Shown here piece by piece: positions 59,833 to 64,000 of a stretch of 64,000 nucleotides of DNA; positions within the stretch are counted from its first letter, which is position 1; each line of letters begins with the position of its first letter. This DNA comes from Annona cherimola (taxonomy: Eukaryota; Streptophyta; Magnoliopsida; Magnoliales; Annonaceae), in NCBI GenBank assembly GCA_030490835.1, contig CM059971.1, positions 122,730,564-122,794,563 of the forward strand, written 5' to 3'. The notes below the pieces were generated by a model, which did no database searches, was not told where the DNA came from, and was given only the letters and a program-made list of their open reading frames with translations. Position numbers and translations under genes: made by a program.

Positions 59833-60624
59833 CCTATATAAGGGGCTAATGTTTCGAAACGAAAAGAGTGAAGATGAGCAGCAGGTGAGCGACGAAGGAG
59901 TGAAGGGTGTGTGTAGATTTGTGGGTGTTTTTTATGTGAGTTGGAGTGATTGTAAGGAAGGGAATATTTGTACGGGTAGTGCTACTATTAAGAGTAGGAG
60001 CCTATAAAGTGTCCAAATTATTTTGGGTGTATTATTTGTTGTTGTATTTTTTATATCCAATATTTTATTTTAAGAGCATCCAACTCTCAACATGCCCGCC
60101 ATCATATTTGGTGCATCTTATGTGCACCGTAGTGCGAAAATTTCCACTCGTAGTTTATTTTTATGTTCTTCGTCCCTCAACCTCCGCAAATCATCGGAGG
60201 AATATGCCCATTTAAGCATCACAAATATTAAGATGGTAACAGGCCGCCATAACAATCTGAGGCCATCAGCCAATATGAAACCTTGGAGTGGACCAGAGTA
60301 ATCATGCGAGGAAGCTTAAAAGAATGGGGTAGAGGGCCTAGAGGCGCCGTTAGGACCAATACAAACAATTAAAAAGGATTGGAATCAGGGCCGAACGCCT
60401 AGCCGAGGAATTGTCTTTCTCTCAGGCCATTATCGAACACTTGAAGATTCTGTTTGTTAGAGTAGTTAAGGTCACTCGGTTGATTGCTGAAAAGAGTCAT
60501 CATTGATCCATGATGGGAATAAATGGGAGGGAGTATGTGATTACAGTTGAATAATGCCGACTCTTCTCGAATTTGAGGAAATTGCCTCCTCTCCAAAGCT
60601 GAGGTTAATTATATTCATATTCTT

Positions 60625-60629
<5 letters not shown>

Positions 60630-60667
<38 letters not shown>

Positions 60668-60768
60668 CTATTTTTAAAAATATGCAACCCAATCCTCTTT
60701 ATTTTTGCCATATATTATATCTATTTTTAAAAATATGCAACCCAATCCTCTTTATTTTTGCCCATCAT
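60630..60768. repeat. (AT)n microsatellite followed by a 53-bp duplication
   Basis: About 16 AT units run from 60630 to 60662. ATTATATCTATTTTTAAAAA begins at 60661 and again at 60714, each followed by TATGCAACCCAATCCTCTTT and ATTTTTGCC, an exact 53-bp period with two copies. Confidence 0.9.
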
Positions 60769-62120
60769 CTTTTTAACAGATTTCACTTCTAAAATTCTTT
60801 TTCTCCCCAGTTTGCAATTTTTTACTCTAAAATCCAACATATAAATCCACAATGTCCTAAAAACGACTAATTTGTGGCGTAATATAGCCACCGCCGTTTC
60901 ACTTCTGGGTCGACCACCTCTTCATCTGGACTGGCTTCATTTTCTACCAGGAATGGACGAGATGGACGGCCTGTATCTCATACACAGCTAGTAAAAACAT
61001 GCAAAAACGAAACAAAAATCTATGGATGAGGAGGCTGGAAAATCGAGGCCCATGATTCTGTCGCATAGATGAGTCAACAAGGTGACATTTTAGGTAGGAC
61101 ACATCAGGCACGCGGCAGACAATCGGCACGACGAAGAAAAAAGCAGCATTGCAATTCTTCCTGCTCAGCAAGGGGACTGCAGCTGCACAGCGACTCTGCT
61201 CGTGTCAATGTGTACTTCCTGTAACGCTCAGAAATTGCCAAATTCTTTGCCATTTGAGTCCCGACATCAAACTGGATTGATTATCACCGAATCCTCCTTT
61301 TAAAAAAGGGGGAAAAAAAAAGAATTGCATATTACGCACGAGGAATGATCTGGTGCTGCATACACTGCCGTAATTTGCTGTTAGTTTCGGCCACATTGAT
61401 GATGAAATTAAAATCCAACTATTTTAAAACGACTTGTTTTATCATCACACCTAAAATCGTTCCCATCGAAATCTTAAGTCGGCCACACGTACTTTACAAT
61501 ATTCATAATTATGCGTAAATTATTAAAATTCTTAGATCTGTTAATAAATATATTGAAATATAATAATACCATAAAGAATCATTTACACATGAAAAATTAG
61601 GAATGATATTTTAGGCTATTTAGATGTTGGATGTACATTTTTAAATGGTTGTATAAATTTAAAATTTTCATTACTTTGAGGGGCGCATGCCAGGGTTTTA
61701 GATGACATAATTTTATACCTTTGTTAATGGTTTTGTTCTTGTAGTTAAATACATGATTCTAATTACAATAATTAGTTAAAATTTGATTTATGAATCTATG
61801 TGGAGACTATTAGACAATTTCCACCGTAATTATTGATATGCACCATTGGATTATTTCTTAGTATGCATGTATATGTAACCACGTCTTTTTTTCTCTCACA
61901 AGTATACATAAGTATGTACGTGTAACCAAGTAATCAATCTTCTCATTCAAGCACTCCGTCATTTAGTTGGATTGATGTACTCATATATGTACATGATAAG
62001 ATTAATAGTTCCATATCCATTTTTGTAAAATTATTATTCTATATATATATTTATTTAATTCATATAATAAGTTTTATTATCTTTTAAGATTCATATATAT
62101 ATTTGAAATTCAATAATGCA

Positions 62121-62512
62121 CATATATAAAGGAGTTTTATTCAATGCACCCGGGTGCACTTAGTTTCAGTGCATATGGGTGCATTTAACCCATTTTTAAA
62201 TTTTTTTTATAAAATTATTAATGTATGTGTATTTAATATATATCAATTTTTACTGATTTTAAATTTTTTTAGATTTTTAAAAAGCTTTGGCAATTTTAGT
62301 AATTTAAAAATACTAAAATGCTACTGATTTTTAAAAATTCAAAAAATATCTAAAAATCTTCAAATTTGGTAAAAATTGATAATCATGTTAAATACACTTA
62401 GATTAACAATTGTATAAAAAAATTTCAGAAAAATGACAAAAATGGATATTTGCACTCGGGTGTACCAAAGCTAAGTGCACTCGGGTGCACAGGATCGTAA
62501 TCCATATATAAA
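62121..62512. mobile_element. MITE, CACTYGGGTGCA terminal-repeat family, best copy
   Basis: The body is about 62131-62502 (372 bp). The left end carries TGCACCCGGGTGCACTTAG and GTGCATATGGGTGCATTTAA. The right end carries the inverse (TTTGCACTCGGGTGTACC, CTAAGTGCACTCGGGTGCA). CATATATAAA flanks both sides (62121-62130 and 62503-62512), a possible 10-bp duplication of Mutator-like length; TA-rich, so not conclusive. Interior AT-rich, non-coding. Confidence 0.75.
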
Positions 62513-63211
62513 TATCCAAAAATAGCGTATAGCTTAGCTGCATTTGTAGTGTCAAATGCAGTTGGATGTATGATTTGGTGGGGATGCCCACTTAGCTTTC
62601 TTTAAATTTGATTTTTTTACTCTTCTATTGTTGAGTAATGGAAAAACAAATATGTTATCAAAAAATATATCCAAAAATGTCAAAACCATTGTATGAATTA
62701 AATGCACTTAAATAATAGTGATATGAATTTTTTTTAAACTCTAAAAAAAAATATATTTAGGACAATGCATCCAGTTGTATAGAATTATCTCTCGCTTTTA
62801 TATTTTCACTTGGAGATAATTCATTAATTAATGCAGACACTATCCAAGATTTTAGTATCACCTTGATGATTAAGTTAAGATCATATCCATTAATTTTGTT
62901 AAACATTTTTTGTTTCGCACTAATAAAAATCATTTCAATCACATCCTTAAGTAGGCCATGCTTATTAAAAATGTGTATAATTACATGTAAATTATGAAAA
63001 ATACTTAGATTTATTCATGCACGTAATTTATGTTACTCATAATTTATAAGTTATGAAAAGTACAGTATTAATTTATGCAATTTTTCATCCACTTAAAGAT
63101 GATATTTTAGATAATTTAGATGTTAACTATACAACTTTGAAATTCATGTGTAAATTAAACTTACTTTGATTTTGTATATTTTTAAATGAAACTTTTTTTT
63201 TTTTTTACTTT

Positions 63212-63474
63212 GGGTATGTTTATTTTTAACAAAAACTTTTTAAACTAAAAATTTTCACACTCTATAACTACCGTATTTTAAAATTATTTCTTTACATATT
63301 CTTATACGACTATCATATTTTGTAATTATTTTTACACGATTACTTATACAATTAATTTATCTATTTTAAACTTATTCTCTTTACACGTCATCATTACTTT
63401 TATCATATCATATCATTTTCTATTAATTGAACAACTTTTATATAAAAAAGATTTATTGCTTTCCAAACATGCCC
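63212..63474 (-). mobile_element. MITE of the GGGTGTGTTTGG family, reverse orientation
   Basis: Starts GGGTATGTTTATTTTTAACA and ends TTTCCAAACATGCCC, giving inverted termini. The interior holds the reverse complement of the family core (ACGACTATCATATTTTGTAA, ACACGATTACTTATACAATT). About 263 bp. Flanking triplets are T-rich and not decisive. Confidence 0.75.
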
Positions 63475-64000
63475 TTGAATAAATATTTGTAAATAGATTA
63501 GATGGATTAGATTTTGATTTTTGATCAAGATAAGCCCAAGATGAGAGTGATACCTTGAAATCTTCAGTAGTATGAGCGTCATTGAAGTATTTAACTTTTA
63601 CAAATAATTAATATTGGGCATTTTTTATACGCTATGATCAAGCATCTAGGCAAAACGATCTCGACTATTCCAGGTAAATATAGATTTCACGTAATTATTT
63701 TTAAAAATATGACGAAATGAGAATATATAATCTTCTAAAAAATTTTTGAAAAAGTTTTACTTAATCACCATCGTATATATTATGTGAGCAACCGAAAGTG
63801 AAGAGTGGGATGGGACCCAAATTTTGGATCTTTTCATTGTATTTTTACGAAATTACTGATTAATTTCAAATTATTTAAATTCTCCATCAAACTTTTGGAA
63901 AGCAGGGTCCACTTCCTTTTGAAATTTTGTCACTTTCCTTTCTGTATTTTTCTCTCCTCAGTTGGCGGTTAATACAATTCATATGCCTGATTTTCACATA

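Larger units (their letters stand above)
57459..60092 (+). mobile_element. 5'-truncated Ty1/copia LTR retrotransposon
   Basis: Contains the end of integrase, full reverse transcriptase and RNase H (57459-59642), then a purine-rich tract (GAGGGGGAGAA at 59629-59639), then a probable 3' LTR. The LTR holds a TATA box (CCTATATAAGG at about 59832), a 39-bp direct duplication, and may end with CA near 60092. Gag, protease, the integrase core, the primer-binding site and the 5' LTR are absent, so it cannot move by itself. LTR ends are approximate because there is no second LTR to compare. Confidence 0.85.
60093..64000. other. Gene-free AT-rich right end of the window
   Basis: No gene recognised on either strand. 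Contains an AT microsatellite, a 53-bp duplication and two MITEs (listed separately), with a further fragment of the CACTYGGGTGCA family near 62690-62790. 60.8-61.4 kb is somewhat richer in G+C but shows no coding family. The rest (61.4-62.1, 62.8-63.2 and 63.5-64.0 kb) shows nothing I can name. Confidence 0.6.

Noticed and set aside
1..64000. CRISPR arrays, bacterial operons, tRNA or rRNA genes
   Set aside because: None found. The intron-rich plant genes exclude a prokaryotic origin, and the tRNA-like boxes seen belong to SINE-type repeats without a tRNA fold.
1..64000. A biosynthetic or defence gene cluster linking the dioxygenase, ABC transporter and kinase
   Set aside because: The genes are unrelated in known role, lie many kb apart and on mixed strands, and no second biosynthetic enzyme is present. 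Proximity looks incidental.

Overview
This is nuclear DNA of a flowering plant. The genes have many short coding exons and long AT-rich introns, and the proteins are plant families: a chloroplast-type ABCD transporter, a HUA1-like CCCH protein, an AGC-VIII kinase and a seed-type LEA-like protein. The spaces between genes are full of plant transposons. I cannot name the species. The proteins alone do not separate eudicot, magnoliid or early-diverging angiosperm.

Layout. 1-6629 (+): CTP synthase, complete except for its first ~35 residues, which lie left of the window. 6630-11548: gene-free, with a complete LINE (RTE) tail insertion and a SINE. 11549-19385 (-): ABCD2-type half ABC transporter, ten coding exons, the last intron of GC-AG type. 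19386-23626: AT-rich spacer with a pile-up of one MITE family. 23627-33604 (+): HUA1-like protein with six CCCH zinc fingers, twelve coding exons, and at least three MITEs in its introns. 34470-37923 (-): remnant of a DDT/WHIM-domain gene, 5' truncated and frameshifted. 39289-39540 (-): small LEA-like seed protein with a TATA box and an ABRE. 41966-43365: a 1400-bp non-autonomous hAT element. 44090-46523 (-): 2-oxoglutarate/Fe(II) dioxygenase in three exons. 46524-53972: repeat-rich spacer. 53973-56754 (+): D6PK-like AGC-VIII kinase, two coding exons. 57459-60092 (+): 5'-truncated Ty1/copia element whose RT-RNase H frame is still open. 60093-64000: AT-rich repeats and MITEs.

The genes do not form a pathway or cluster. 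They are independent housekeeping or regulatory plant genes: pyrimidine nucleotide synthesis, plastid transport, pre-mRNA processing, specialised or hormone metabolism, auxin-type signalling and desiccation. I found no unknown multi-gene system. The most informative signals are the transposon insertions with readable target-site duplications, the GC-AG intron, the decayed DDT gene and the truncated copia with a long intact frame. All exon boundaries were worked out by hand from splice consensus, reading phase and remembered family sequence, and no transcript data were available.
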